Under the pieces are notes generated by a model. It ran no database searches. It saw nothing but the letters and a program-made list of their open reading frames with translations, and had not been told where the DNA came from. This document shows, in pieces, positions 21,985-33,262 of a stretch of 64,000 nt of DNA. The number at the start of each line of letters is the position of its first letter. Within the stretch, counting starts at the first letter, position 1. The stretch is from positions 2,592,001-2,656,000 of the forward strand of contig CM067080.1 of assembly GCA_033980235.1 (NCBI GenBank). Reading direction: 5' to 3'. The DNA comes from Diadema setosum (lineage: Eukaryota; Echinodermata; Echinoidea; Diadematoida; Diadematidae). The translations under genes were made by a program, and so were the position numbers.

Positions 21985-22233
21985 TTCGCCCGAAAGCAAG
22001 TGCTGGTTCTAATCCTTATAGCATGCAGCGGGTACTGCTTTGTTATTCATGATTTTTTATCATGGCTACTACTAAAACACTGATCAATTCAGTGCTTATT
22101 TACGTCGATGTAGGGCAATTTGTCAATCAGTTGCAATGAAAACATCTCGACGGAAGAAAATCATGAATTGAATAACAAAGCAGTACCCGCTGCATGCTAT
22201 AAGGATTAGAACCAGCACTTGCTTTCGGGCGAA

Positions 22234-22305
22234 AGCTCGGTGGTCTAGTGGAGATGACGCCTGTCCGGTGATCAGGAGGTCGTAGGTTCGAATCCTGCTC
22301 GAGTA
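22234..22305 (+). tRNA. tRNA-like sequence, direct unit 1 (nominal anticodon GGU)
   Basis: 72 nt with A box TGGTCTAGTGG and perfect B box GGTTCGAATCC. Drawn as a cloverleaf, the T arm is gtagg-ttcgaat-cctgc (one G:U) and the variable loop is aggtc. The anticodon arm is cctgt-ccggtga-tcagg, where only four of five pairs form. The loop has C instead of the nearly universal U at position 33; the nominal anticodon would be GGU (Thr). The acceptor stem has an A:A mismatch and G:U pairs. These defects favour a tRNA-derived repeat or pseudo-tRNA over a working tRNA, although the Pol III promoter boxes and the downstream T run look intact. Confidence 0.6.
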
Positions 22306-22500
22306 TGTACGCCCATGATTTTTTATCATGGCTACTACTAAAACACTGATCAATTCAGTGCTTATTTACGTCGATGTAGGGCAATTTGTCAATCAGTTGC
22401 AATGAAAACATCTCGACGGAAGAAAATCATGAATTTGAATAACAAAGCAGTACCCGCTGCATGCTATAAGGATTAGAACCAGCACTTGCTTTCGGGCGAA

Positions 22501-22572
22501 AGCTCGGTGGTCTAGTGGAGATGACGCCTGTCCGGTGATCAGGAGGTCGTAGGTTCGAATCCTGCTCGAGTA
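22501..22572 (+). tRNA. tRNA-like sequence, direct unit 2
   Basis: Identical in sequence to direct unit 1, 267 bp downstream of it. Confidence 0.6.
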
Positions 22573-22767
22573 TGTACGCCCATGATTTTTTATCATGGCT
22601 ACTACTAAAACACTGATCAATTCAGTGCTTATTTACGTCGATGTAGGGCAATTTGTCAATCAGTTGCAATGAAAACATCTCGACGGAAGAAAATCATGAA
22701 TTTGAATAACAAAGCAGTACCCGCTGCATGCTATAAGGATTAGAACCAGCACTTGCTTTCGGGCGAA

Positions 22768-22839
22768 AGCTCGGTGGTCTAGTGGAGATGACGCCTGTCC
22801 GGTGATCAGGAGGTCGTAGGTTCGAATCCTGCTCGAGTA
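22768..22839 (+). tRNA. tRNA-like sequence, direct unit 3
   Basis: Identical to direct unit 1, with the same upstream palindrome and downstream T run. Confidence 0.6.
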
Positions 22840-23033
22840 TGTACGCCCATGATTTTTTATCATGGCTACTACTAAAACACTGATCAATTCAGTGCTTATT
22901 TACGTCGATGTAGGGCAATTTGTCAATCAGTTGCAATGAAAACATCTCGACGGAAGAAAATCATGAAATTGAATAACAAAGCAGTACCCGCTGCATGCTA
23001 TAAGGATTAGAACCAGCACTTGCTTTCGGGGAA

Positions 23034-23105
23034 AGCTCGGTGGTCTAGTGGAGATGACGCCTGTCCGGTGATCAGGAGGTCGTAGGTTCGAATCCTGCTC
23101 GAGTA
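23034..23105 (+). tRNA. tRNA-like sequence, direct unit 4
   Basis: The tRNA-like part is unchanged. The upstream palindrome has lost one C (ttcggggaaagc), which also breaks the antisense open frame, so that frame is not under selection. Confidence 0.6.
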
Positions 23106-23300
23106 TGTACGCCCATGATTTTTTATCATGGCTACTACTAAAACACTCATCAATTCAGTGCTTATTTACGTCGATGTAGGGCAATTTGTCAATCAGTTGC
23201 AATGAAAACATCTCGACGGAAGAAAATCATGAAATTGAATAACAAAGCAGTACCCGCTGCATGCTATAAGGATTAGAACCAGCACTTGCTTTCGGGCGAA

Positions 23301-23372
23301 AGCTCGGTGGTCTAGTGGAGATGACGCCTGTCCGGTGATCAGGAGGTCGTAGGTTCGAATCCTGCTCGAGTA
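23301..23372 (+). tRNA. tRNA-like sequence, direct unit 5
   Basis: Identical to direct unit 1. The preceding spacer has one change (cactcatcaa for cactgatcaa). Confidence 0.6.
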
Positions 23373-23567
23373 TGTACGCCCATGATTTTTTATCATGGCT
23401 ACTACTAAAACACTGATCAATTCAGTGCTTATTTACGTCGATGTAGGGCAATTTGTCAATCAGTTGCAATGAAAACATCTCGACGGAAGAAAATCATGAA
23501 TTTGAATAACAAAGCAGTACCCGCTGCATGCTATAAGGATTAGAACCAGCACTTGCTTTCGGGCGAA

Positions 23568-23639
23568 AGCTCGGTGGTCTAGTGGAGATGACGCCTGTCC
23601 GGTGATCAGGAGGTCGTAGGTTCGAATCCTGCTCGAGTA
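23568..23639 (+). tRNA. tRNA-like sequence, direct unit 6
   Basis: Identical to direct unit 1. Confidence 0.6.
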
Positions 23640-23834
23640 TGTACGCCCATGATTTTTTATCATGGCTACTACTAAAACACTGATCAATTCAGTGCTTATT
23701 TACGTCGATGTAGGGCAATTTGTCAATCAGTTGCAATGAAAACATCTCGACGGAAGAAAATCATGAATTTGAATAACAAAGCAGTACCCGCTGCATGCTA
23801 TAAGGATTAGAACCAGCACTTGCTTTCGGGCGAA

Positions 23835-23906
23835 AGCTCGGTGGTCTAGTGGAGATGACGCCTGTCCGGTGATCAGGAGGTCGTAGGTTCGAATCCTGCT
23901 CGAGTA
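23835..23906 (+). tRNA. tRNA-like sequence, direct unit 7
   Basis: Identical to direct unit 1. Confidence 0.6.
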
Positions 23907-24100
23907 TGTACGCCCATGATTTTTTATCATGGCTACTACTAAAACACTGATCAATTCAGTGCTTATTTACGTCGATGTAGGGCAATTTGTCAATCAGTTG
24001 CAATGAAAACATCTCGACGGAAGAAAATCATGAATTGAATAACAAAGTAGTACCCGCTGCATGCTATAAGGATTAGAACCAGCACTTGCTTTCGGGCGAA

Positions 24101-24172
24101 AGCTCGGTGGTCTAGTGGAGATGACGCCTGTCCGGTGATCAGGAGGTCGTAGGTTCGAATCCTGCTCGAGTA
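24101..24172 (+). tRNA. tRNA-like sequence, direct unit 8
   Basis: Identical to direct unit 1. The spacer before it has aacaaagtagtac in place of aacaaagcagtac. The array ends about 98 bp after it. Confidence 0.6.
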
Positions 24173-24289
24173 TGTACGCCCATGATTTTTTATCATGGCT
24201 ACTACTAAAACACTGATCAATTCAGTGCTTATTTACGTCGATGTAGGGCAATTTGTCAATCAGTTGCAATAAAAAAAAATTGTTTAAAA

Positions 24290-24652
24290 CAGAGATACTT
24301 CAACTTCAACTTGTAGATACATGTAGTGAATGTACTTTCATGGTTATGAATGGTATGTCCAGGGATTCCTGTCTGCAATGGGAAACATTGCGGGCAGGAA
24401 CAAATTGATGGCCAGTTCTTAAATTTGATTGTCTTTTTGAAAATGCATAGTAAAATTTTTCTACATGATTATATTCTGGCAGTGTAGTAGAATATACAAA
24501 TGGACACCATGTCCCCTGGAGTCCCTCATAGCTGCCCCCCCCCCCCAAAAAAAAAAAAAAAATCTATGTTCTTAACAGATGATAGTTTTGCAAGAATGAG
24601 TGGAAGGTGAACTTGTGATACTCAGGGGAGTGTTCCCCAGGTCTTTTGTTTC
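24290..24652 (+). repeat. Right fragment of a GCTCACCTGAG-family repeat
   Basis: Ends aaggtgaacttgtgatactc then aggtcttttgttt, the family's right end. Contains a poly-C/poly-A run at 24534-24562. Probably the continuation of 21468-21781. Confidence 0.65.
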
Positions 24653-25052
24653 CGCTGCTTTTTGTCGTTTGCCTGGATGTGTCCCTGTCCCAATCAACAT
24701 TTTTCCAGACTCTTTCCCTTTGCTCATTTTCTACTCTTCTCCATGTTGTGAGTAGTCTTCCCATTTTTTTTTCTCCATTTACTTGACTTCCACTCAAGTG
24801 CTGTTTTTAAAGGATTGTCTTGTCAGCCATCCAGAGTATGTGGCCAAGCCAATTCATCATGTGTTTACTTTATGGCTTGGGTCAGAAGTTCCTCCTTGGT
24901 TCTCTGCCATACTGTACTTTTTTTCATTTGTAACATTGTCTCTCCATGTTGTCCCTAAAACTCTTCCTTGGTATCTGTGGAGAAAGGCATCCACTCTTTG
25001 TTTACTCCTTAGCCATCATTTGTTGTGTCTCATACGCGTAGAGTACCATCAA
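24645..25052 (-). pseudogene. LINE reverse-transcriptase protein, C-terminal remnant
   Basis: Minus-strand translation in shifting frames gives landmarks of the region after the RT domain in animal non-LTR retrotransposons. They are VLYAYET (for VLLYGSET), RVDAFLHRYQGRVLGTTWRDN, a WLGHILWM block (for W-x-GH-x-LR), a lysine-rich stretch then TTWRRVENE (for the GRP-x-TWRR-x-x-E block), and a final DRDTSRQTTKSSGNKRP tail. Stops (for example after EKL-like and TIL positions) and frame changes show it is dead. Only the C-terminus remains, as expected for a 5'-truncated LINE copy. The order of the blocks makes the assignment firm; the clade is not resolvable. Confidence 0.8.
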
Positions 25053-25405
25053 TATGAGGACGTTGACAAGATACAATGTGCCGTCATTTCTTAAAATTCA
25101 ATTTAACAACAGAAACAATTCATATATATGATTATGAGTGTTTTACACACTTTCCAATAATATTTGTAATTTTAGTAATGGATATTGGTTATGATACAAG
25201 ACCTAATTAGAATGTAGCTATCTAATTGGTTGATTGCCCATCACATGACAATAAGTTGAAAGTTCCATCGCATGCTGTGGCTGTGTCAGCCATGCAATTT
25301 TGTTTGAGCAAAGATGGATAGCACCCATTTCCATTGACTCCCGTATTAAACTCGAGATTGACTCGCAGTTTTTGTTCCATCGCACGGCTCTGATGTCACA
25401 ATAAA
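25053..25405. other. Intergenic or intronic DNA without recognised features
   Basis: AT-rich, no repeat border or ORF that I can support. Confidence 0.4.
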
Positions 25406-26167
25406 TGTGACCCGCTACAACAAAATGATCCTAAAGTCGGGGGAGGTCGATTATTTGAAAATTGCATGATATAATCCCCTAATCTTTCTGCTTTAAATTG
25501 ATATGTAACATATTTTATAACAATAATCGGCTGCGGAGATATCGATGTTTAAAAGAGAGCATGTCGAGGCGTCTGGAAAATCACTGTTTCGAGAAAAGCG
25601 CCCTTAAAGTCTTCCTTTCGAGGCAATCGCGATCAGGGACACGCAAGTCAGTTTTCACCTCTGGACAATAGAAGGTAAGCCCTAGCAACCCCCGAAGAGT
25701 TCATTCAAGCACATCAGCGTCGGCGGTCTCCTCACCAACCAATCAGTGACCAGGATGTGAGAAGCGGCTGAGCATAGCGCACCCCGCCCACACGTGCACC
25801 AGTCGACTGGGCAGTGTGCGAGCTTCACGCTTCGGTTAGCAGCAAGCAGCAAACTGACCAATGAGATCACTCTGGTCGTTGTTAGGGGCGGAACCTATCT
25901 GTGGCGCTCAATCCAAATTTTCGAACCAGTTTCTGCTTCGTTGAAATGCCAAAAAACATGGCTCAGAAAAACGCTAGTTTTTGGTCTTTCCTTTGATCAT
26001 TTTGCTTCAAAATTTCGACAGATGATAGAAGACATGTTAGACTCCAATAATATATCAAAATCAGAAAATCGTAAGTTTTGACCAATTTTAATGCTCTGAC
26101 TTCAAACTCGATTTTCACGGCTTCGACCGTGCGCGACTTTAGGACCTTTTTGTTGTAGCGGGTCACA
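25406..26167. mobile_element. TGTGACCCGCTACAAC-ended element, copy 1
   Basis: Inverted ends TGTGACCCGCTACAACAAAA and its complement, about 25 bp with few mismatches. 762 bp, no transposase. Homologous copy at 52890-53557. Shares only the terminal heptamer TGTGACC with the TGTGACCGTG family. Includes CCAATCAG words at 25738-25745 and ACCAATGAG at 25857-25865. Confidence 0.82.
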
Positions 26168-26830
26168 AATAAACATTTGCCATGCACACTCAACAATTCA
26201 AGCGCGCTTACTTACTAATGTCACTCAATATTTATTAACAACTTCAACCAATCAGCTTCGCGTACTCGTACGTACGTGTACGGTGACTAACTGTGCAGGT
26301 ACTTGTCTGTCTTCGCAGAAAATGGTTGCTGTTTCTGTGCTAAATTAAAGAGTCTATGTGGACCACATTTGTCGACATTCTAGGTGTATAAAACAAATAG
26401 TGTATGGTCTTTACTCATGCAATGGAACAAGATTTCATTGAATAGAGCACCTCTATCTTTCACCCTGAGTGAAGTCTTGTACCATCGCACTTGTGACCAT
26501 TCACTATGTTAATTTGTATAAAAATATTTGTCATGAAGTCACTCTTATTCAGAACGTACAATGCTGTACTTGCTACACTGTATACTTTGGTTATATCTAC
26601 ACATTTTCCTTTGGAAGCCTGGACATATTCTTCACTTGTATGTTTGTTTTGCAACATATGCTTCAGAATTTAGCGTACTGTTATGCACCTGGCTCTAACT
26701 GTGAGGTTGCTATCTGTGGGAATATGTTCCGCAGGACAGAGAAACAACCTTTGTGTAAAGTATTAAATTAATCATTGATCTCAATAATTTGATTCCAGAT
26801 TTTAGAAAAGCAAACACACAAACTGTTGAT

Positions 26831-27033
26831 TACTATATAAGCTGATTATTTTCGTAACGGTTTGATTTTCACAAATATCGCGAATCGCAATTGGACCACA
26901 AATTTAACAACACTGTATGCTGAGGTAATAGTGCGCTTTAGGCCTCTGTGTCAGTTCGCAAAACCAACATCTCGCAAAAATGTCTGTGACCTCATTTACA
27001 AAAATATCTACACGAAAATAGCATATGCAGTAT
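26831..27033. mobile_element. MITE with TACTATATAAGC ends
   Basis: The left end tactatataagctgattatt and the right end atagcatatgcagtata are imperfect inverted repeats. The interior has tcgcgaatcgc and tcgcaaaaatg blocks like the TACTGTA-type elements elsewhere in the window. Confidence 0.55.
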
Positions 27034-28289
27034 AGATGAGTCACTTGAATGGGTGTTTCTGTTATTGAGTTACATACATTTGTACTTTAAGCCACAGGAG
27101 GAGTTTCGAGCAGCACACCATTTAGTCCAGTCAAAATATGAAAAAAGGGGGTCAACCCAAAACAAATTGCAACAGAAACAATTCCATCAAAACAACATAT
27201 TAAAAGTTCCCTAAAATTCGAGTGGTGGATCAATGCCTAATTTGCATAAATTCAAAATGGCCACCATAAAACCTATTTATGCTTATATCTTGGGACATAA
27301 AACCCATAGAAAGTCAGTTCTTGTTTCTAAACCTATGTTTTTGAGGTCAAGGAATGCAATCATGACATCAGTAGTGACTTAAAAGTATTCTTTTGTGCAT
27401 AATTTGCATAAATTTGCATAGAAATGAATCCAAAATGGCCACCATATTGTCCTTTTAATATCTCCGCACATAAAACCTGTAGAAAGTAAATTTTCGCATC
27501 TATATCTATGTTTTTCACGTCAGTGAACATAATTATGATGTCAGTAGTAACTTAAAAGCGTTCTAATATGCATAATTTGCATATATATATACATATAATT
27601 ATATGCAAATGGCCGCCATATGGCTTGTGCATGCCCCTATCTCCGATTATTTCATCTGTAAGTGGGTCCCTTTGTGTTTCGTACCTTCACTGCCGGGAAT
27701 AATTGCTGCAGTACCTACATTCAGATGTAAGTCACTGAAAATTTGCATAAAATTAATGTACATAAAATTATTCAAATAACTTAGATATGAATACACTTAC
27801 TTTTATTATACATATACATGTACATACAACCTGCACAATGTTGATTGTGATGTCTGTATCAACTAATTCAAGGGCAAAGAACGTTAACATTTCACAACCT
27901 AAATGACTATCTTTCCACCTAAGCCTGTGTGAATTTGCAAGTACTGTAACACCCATAATTTCCTCAAATAAAGCCTCTGAACATTAATCAATGTAAACAG
28001 TATAAAACAGAATCAGTTGTCACTCAACTTTAACTCCAAATTAGCATCCATGTGTGCTCAATAGGTACACAAAAATGGAAAATTTTGAATTGTTTGAAAC
28101 ATCTCACATTTGCATACAATATGAGAATTTGTCTTAATGTTTAATGCATACATGCAATTGATCTTTTTTTTTTGAAGAGGTGAGTACATCAATAATTCAT
28201 TATGAGAATAATTATCTATGAGTTGATATGCAAAGATTACATGAGTTTTGTGTGGATATTGTTTTTGACATATTTTGGTGTCTTGTCAT

Positions 28290-28480
28290 TCAATGACTTT
28301 CTGAACAAGAAACCCATGGGTTGAGAGCCCCCCAGTATCTCAAGTTTACCTTCCATGCAGTTTTGCAGACTATTACATAGGGAGAACACACCAAAGTTGG
28401 AAGCCTTTGGAGACCTCCAGGGCCAAGGGAGACATGACATTCATATGTTTTTATTCTATGACACTGGCGAAAACAAACAC
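28290..28480 (-). repeat. GCTCACCTGAG-family fragment, inverted
   Basis: Complement of part of 29560-29740, including aacacctgccaaagttg against cttggcaggtgttttcgcc. Forms a second, smaller inverted pair inside the fold-back centre. Followed by a short duplication (aacacctgccaaagttgtaa). Confidence 0.7.
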
Positions 28481-28659
28481 CTGCCAAAGTTGTAAAACAA
28501 ACACCTGTCAAAGTTGTAAAAAAAAATGTGATCATGCGCGTTTCCACAAAGAAGATCAAAACTTTAAAGTGGTCCTCAATAAATTATTCCTGGCTGCGGC
28601 CAGAAGAGGACACCCCTGAATCTGCCATGAAACACTTAAAAGTACCCTCAATAGTGTAG

Positions 28660-29160
28660 ACCCCCACCCCCCCCCCAAAGAAAAAAAGAATTGTGAAGAT
28701 AATGAAAGTGTGAAAATTGGTCCCTAATTTGGTTCGGATCCGAAGGGGATCATCCCTTGATCTGTTCTCCTGCTTTAAACATTTGGGTTTTTTCCACGAG
28801 TCAATGAGGTCAGCATTAAAAAAAAAAAGGTCTTCGGTCTTCCTTCCTTTAATAATTCTGTGTCAAACTTAAAAGCCTTGTTTGCGTTGTGTCGGACTCG
28901 TGGGCCTTATTTGTCTAGTGTCAAGCTCATGGGCGCTATGACTCTTGGGTGTTGAATTTGAGACATGCGCAAAAAAAAAAATCTTGAGAAAAAAAGAGAG
29001 ACACACGCAGCCATCTAGAGCGGGAAAACTACAAACTCTGGATTGAGGGCAGGAAATTTTGAGAAAACAGTCTCAAAGCGGCCCATATCAACCGCTGAAA
29101 GAAGTAGCGTTAGAGTCTCTGCTTTTCTAAAAGCATAAGTGCTTTGAGCAAATATATTAG
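28660..29160. other. Centre of the fold-back element, no recognised features
   Basis: Contains short poly-C and poly-A runs (28662-28685, 28811-28830, 28971-28981). No coding or structural signal that I can support. Confidence 0.4.
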
Positions 29161-29169
29161 TGAATGTAC

Positions 29170-29775
29170 TCGTAAGATTGTTTATGACAGATTTAGGGGT
29201 GATCCCCTTTGGGCCTGTACTAAATTAGGGGCCAATTTTCACACTTTCATCATTTTTACAAATAGTGTGGGATTTTTTTTTTTCTACCGAACTTGGCAAG
29301 TGATAGAATATCATATTATTTAGTCACATGGGTACCATGAACCTCATAGGGACTCCAAGATGCCCCAAATCCCCCAAATTAGGGAACCCTAATCATTTTT
29401 TTTTCCTATAGAATCAGAAATGGGTAAAAGGATAAAGGCCATGATTACAGGGATCCTGTACTGTAGAAGATACTTTTAAATGCTTGATGGCAGATCCAGG
29501 AGTGTCCCCGTTTGGTTGCTGAAAAAACTAATTCATTAGGGACCAGTTTTAAGTTTTGATCTTTTTGGAAATGCATGATCACATTTTCTACAGACTTGGC
29601 AGGTGTTTTCGCCAGTGTCATGGAATATTAAGCATATGGATGTCATGTCTCCCTGGGCCCTGGAGATCTCTAAAGGCTTCCAACTTTGATGTGTTCTGCC
29701 TAGGTAAAAGTCCGCTAGACTCCATGCATGGAAGGTAAACTTGAGATACTCAGGTGAGCTCTAAACACATGGGTC
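29170..29775 (+). repeat. GCTCACCTGAG-family fragment
   Basis: Repeated caagtgatagaat / ggtgttttcgcc units, then the typical end ttgagatactcaggtgagct and gggtctcttgtt. About two internal units remain. Confidence 0.75.
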
Positions 29776-30773
29776 TCTTGTTCAGAAACACATTGAGTGA
29801 CCAAGGCACCAAAATATGACAAAAACATCTCCTACAATGTATACCATACTCATGTAACTTTTGTTATAGATAAGCATGCTCATAATGAATGTACTCCCCT
29901 TCTTACCTTATTGTGTAGTTACAAATATGCATTAAACGTTTCAAAGATTTAAATTTTTCTGTACCTATTGGGCACACTTGGAAGCTAATTTGAAGTTAAA
30001 GTTAAATGAAAATCAGTTCTGTTCAACGCTGTTTACATTGATTAATGTCCAGAGGCTTTATTTGAGGAAATCATGGGTGGTAAAGTAGGCCCAAAAGTAC
30101 TTGCAAATTCATGGAAATTCATGCAACTATAGGTATAAGGATGTTCATTAAGATTGTGAAATGTAAATGGTCTTTGCCCTTGAATTAATAAATACAGGCA
30201 TCACAATCAACATTGTGCAGGCTGCATGTATATGTACATCCTAAAAGTAGAAAAGTATTCATATTAGAGATTTGAAAAAATATATTTATATGTATATTTA
30301 TACAGATTTTCAGTGACTTACTACTGAATGTAAATATTGCACCAATTATTCCTGACAGTGAAGATAAGGGACACAAAGGAACCCACTTACGGATGAAATA
30401 ATCAGAAAGAGGGGCATGTACAAGCCATATTGCAGCCATTTTGCATATGATTATATGCAAATAATATATTATATGCAAATTATGTATATAGGAATGCTTT
30501 TTAAGTTACAAGTGACATCATAATTGTGTTCCTTGACGTGAAAAACATAGGTATAGACTCCAGAATTTACTTTCTACAGGTTTTATGTACGGAAATATTA
30601 AAGGACAAGTTCACCTTCATTGACATAAAGATTGAGAGAATACAGCAATATTAGTAGAACACATCAGTGAAAGTTTGAGGAAAATTTGACAATCGATGCA
30701 GAAGTTATGAATTTTTGAAAATTTTGTGTTGGAACCGCTGGATGAGGAGACTTCTAAGGCTCGTGATGTCATA

Positions 30774-31570
30774 TTATTATTATTATTATTTATTCGACCA
30801 GGAAAAGACTATAGGATACATATCATTAACATCACAAACATGAAACAAAAACCAGAATGAACATTACAAAGGATACACTGTACTGTACACGTTACACAAT
30901 GTGAAAATGAAATGAATGGAGACTACATGAGGGTCAGGGCACACAAAAGTAAATACATTTACTATTGCCCGTAGGTATGTGAACCCACACATGTTGCCCC
31001 TAAAAAAACATTTAACAATCATTAAAAAAGTATCACTCAACCCCTGAGCCCCATCCCTTAACTCCATAATCCTTATCAAACTTCAAAACATAAAAAACAC
31101 TATACAATTCCAATATAATCATCCAACCCATGAATTCATTTATAAATATATTCATACATTAATTTCAAAAACTGAAAAAAAAAACGTCAACATAAATATT
31201 GAAAATTCCTGGATTTCCACCCGACCCCCAACCCTAAACCTCTAACCTCTTAGGACATAATCATCATTGTCGTCAGCATAAAAATAAAAATGAAGCACAT
31301 GTGTACAAATCAAAACTAAAACTATCACTCAATGTGTCAAACACCGAGAATATAAACTCAGCTAACAATTAATTTGTATATTGTTACCACAACGACTCAA
31401 TGTTCAACGTGAACAAATGATGAATTGTGCACACCCACATATCATAACAGTCACATATGTCCAATTTCAAATCAATTACCCAAAAATCTGAAAAAATTTA
31501 ACTGAAATCACATTATCATATGATTATCATTCAAAATATGGAGTTATCATTCAAAATATGAGTACAACAG
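30774..31570. other. A- and CA-rich DNA inside the fold-back, begins with (ATT)n
   Basis: Starts at an (ATT)n tract (30774-30792) followed by attcgaccaggaaaagacta. The rest is A/C-rich with no ORF. A decayed retroelement tail is possible but unsupported. Confidence 0.35.
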
Positions 31571-31680
31571 TATAAAGAAAATGTAAAGAAAATTCAACAT
31601 ATTTTCACTTTTTTCGCATGATAAAAAAGCACTTGACTTGCCTCTTTCTAAAGGCAATGGGAATAATGCTGCCCCCCCCC

Positions 31681-33262
31681 CCCCCCCCCCCCCCCCACGG
31701 AAGAAAGCAGTAACTGCAAAGCTGCTGAGCTGAGATAAATGCGATTTTGTGTTTTTTGCAGATTCTTTAAAAACACAGAAACATTCAAAAATATTTTTGT
31801 GGTATGATTATGCACCATACCTAGTTGTCTAACAATACCTAGGAAAAAATTATGTTTCCGTTATTTTTTAAATGTTATTTAGGAAAATGCAGTTACTGCG
31901 GTGGCTCACCCTTGATTCTGGGTAGTTTCCCCACGGAAAAAAGCAGTAACTGCAGACGGCCAGGAGTCTGCTGTTTTCCCCATGGAAAAAAGCAGTAACT
32001 GCACATGTCACATGACCATAGGAGGAGAATTGTTACCACCACCAGGTTATAAAGTTCTTCTACTTTCTGGGTAGTCTAGATCTATAAGATCTAGGACCTA
32101 TCGCTAGACCTAGACTAGGTCTTGTCGATTGAATGGCATTCTGTGTAAAAATAAGGTAGACACCTATGTACCCTAATTGAACTTTGGAGTGCCCGGCATG
32201 GCCCCTTACACATGACCCTGGACTAGACAATAAAGTCAAGTCTCTTCGTCTTAGATCCTAGTCGAACGTTACACTTAAGCTAGACTACAGATCTATGCCC
32301 AATGTTAGTCCTAGACCTAGGTCTATTAGATTAGGCCTACTGACATTTTGTCTAACACTAAACAGTTAACAATAGATTAGAATCTAGATCTACTCTGTAA
32401 CGTTAGATCTGGTAGACCTATTTTAAACTTTAGGGCCTACATCTAACATTAGACTAACGTTAGTGGATTAATACTAGTGCTCATCTCCCTTCAATATATT
32501 TTCAGCTCACCTAGATTTTCTGGTTCTGGCCAAAGCCATGGCTACCATGACTTTTCCTTTGCAATTCATGATAGATTTACAGGCATGCCTGGACCGCAGA
32601 AACTGTGTGACAGCATGGTTAGCACTGGCATGATCACTCAGACTGTACCAGACCTGCAATACTGTGCATGCAAGTGATGAGTGTGATGTGATGCAATGTT
32701 TAGCTAGTTACTGTATGCTGCAGAATTTATGCGCATGCAGCTGCTGCACGCGTATTCTGCACTCTGAGCGCGCTGAGTCTGCCAGGTTTGCTAGTCTCCA
32801 GAAAGAAGCTTTTTCTACAACTTGTCATATGATTCCCTGCGGGCAGAGTCAAGTTACTGGTGAAACAATCTTTTGATATCTACTCTCCTAAATTATGGGA
32901 GAAACTGCTGTTTACATTGTTAAAAAAAAAATTAGTAGAAAAAAATAAATGGTATTAGGGAAAAAATATACAGGAAGGACTACACAGAGTCTGAATGATA
33001 AAGACTAAATTGTTAGTTACTGCTTTCTTCCATGGGCTTTGTTAGTTACTGCTTTTTTCCGTGGGGAAACTTGCAAAGTTGAATCAACTGGATGCAGTTA
33101 CTGCTTTTTGCAAAAGTGAAAATTTTTATTTTTGGTCACTTTCATTTTTCTTTTTGCAAAACTGACCTATTAACATTGGAGAGCATTGGGTAAACTATTC
33201 ATTTTTGCAAAAAAGTAGACATTCATAAAAATGTCAGTTACTGCTTTTTTCCGTGGGGGGGC
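31681..33262. mobile_element. CCCCACGGAAAAAAGCAG element with repeated GCAGTAACTGC motif
   Basis: Outer ends ccccacggaagaaagcag (31693) and cttttttccgtgggg (33243-33258) are inverted. The same end motif recurs at 31929-31953, 31978-32002 and, in complement, at 33014-33035, 33044-33065 and 33094-33110. Each occurrence includes gcagtaactgc or gcagttactgc, an almost perfect palindrome. A poly-C run sits at the left border. The unique core (about 32000-33000) is rich in CTAGATC / TAGACC words. No transposase frame. Confidence 0.78.

Larger units (their letters stand above)
21782..24270. repeat. Tandem array of nine 267-bp units with tRNA-like genes
   Basis: One inverted unit (21782 to about 22049) is followed by eight direct units with spacings of 266-267 bp and only a few differences between them. 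Each unit has the same order: spacer with gatgtagggcaatttgtcaa, a 16-bp perfect palindrome gctttcgggcgaaagc, the 72-nt tRNA-like sequence, then catgattttttatcatg (a hairpin with a T run suited to Pol III termination). Near-identity implies recent amplification or gene conversion. A-rich taaaaaaaatt lies on both outer borders. On the other strand each unit gives a ~75-codon open frame, which is an artefact. Confidence 0.92.

Noticed and set aside
22123..24220. Seven or eight repeated ~75-codon minus-strand frames (MISVLVVAMIKNHG type) as a protein gene family
   Set aside because: They are antisense to the tRNA-like sequence, and one copy is broken by a single-base loss. Such frames commonly appear on the reverse of tRNA genes.
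21782..24270. CRISPR-like array
   Set aside because: The repeat is the whole 267-bp unit with no variable spacers, and the genome is an animal's.
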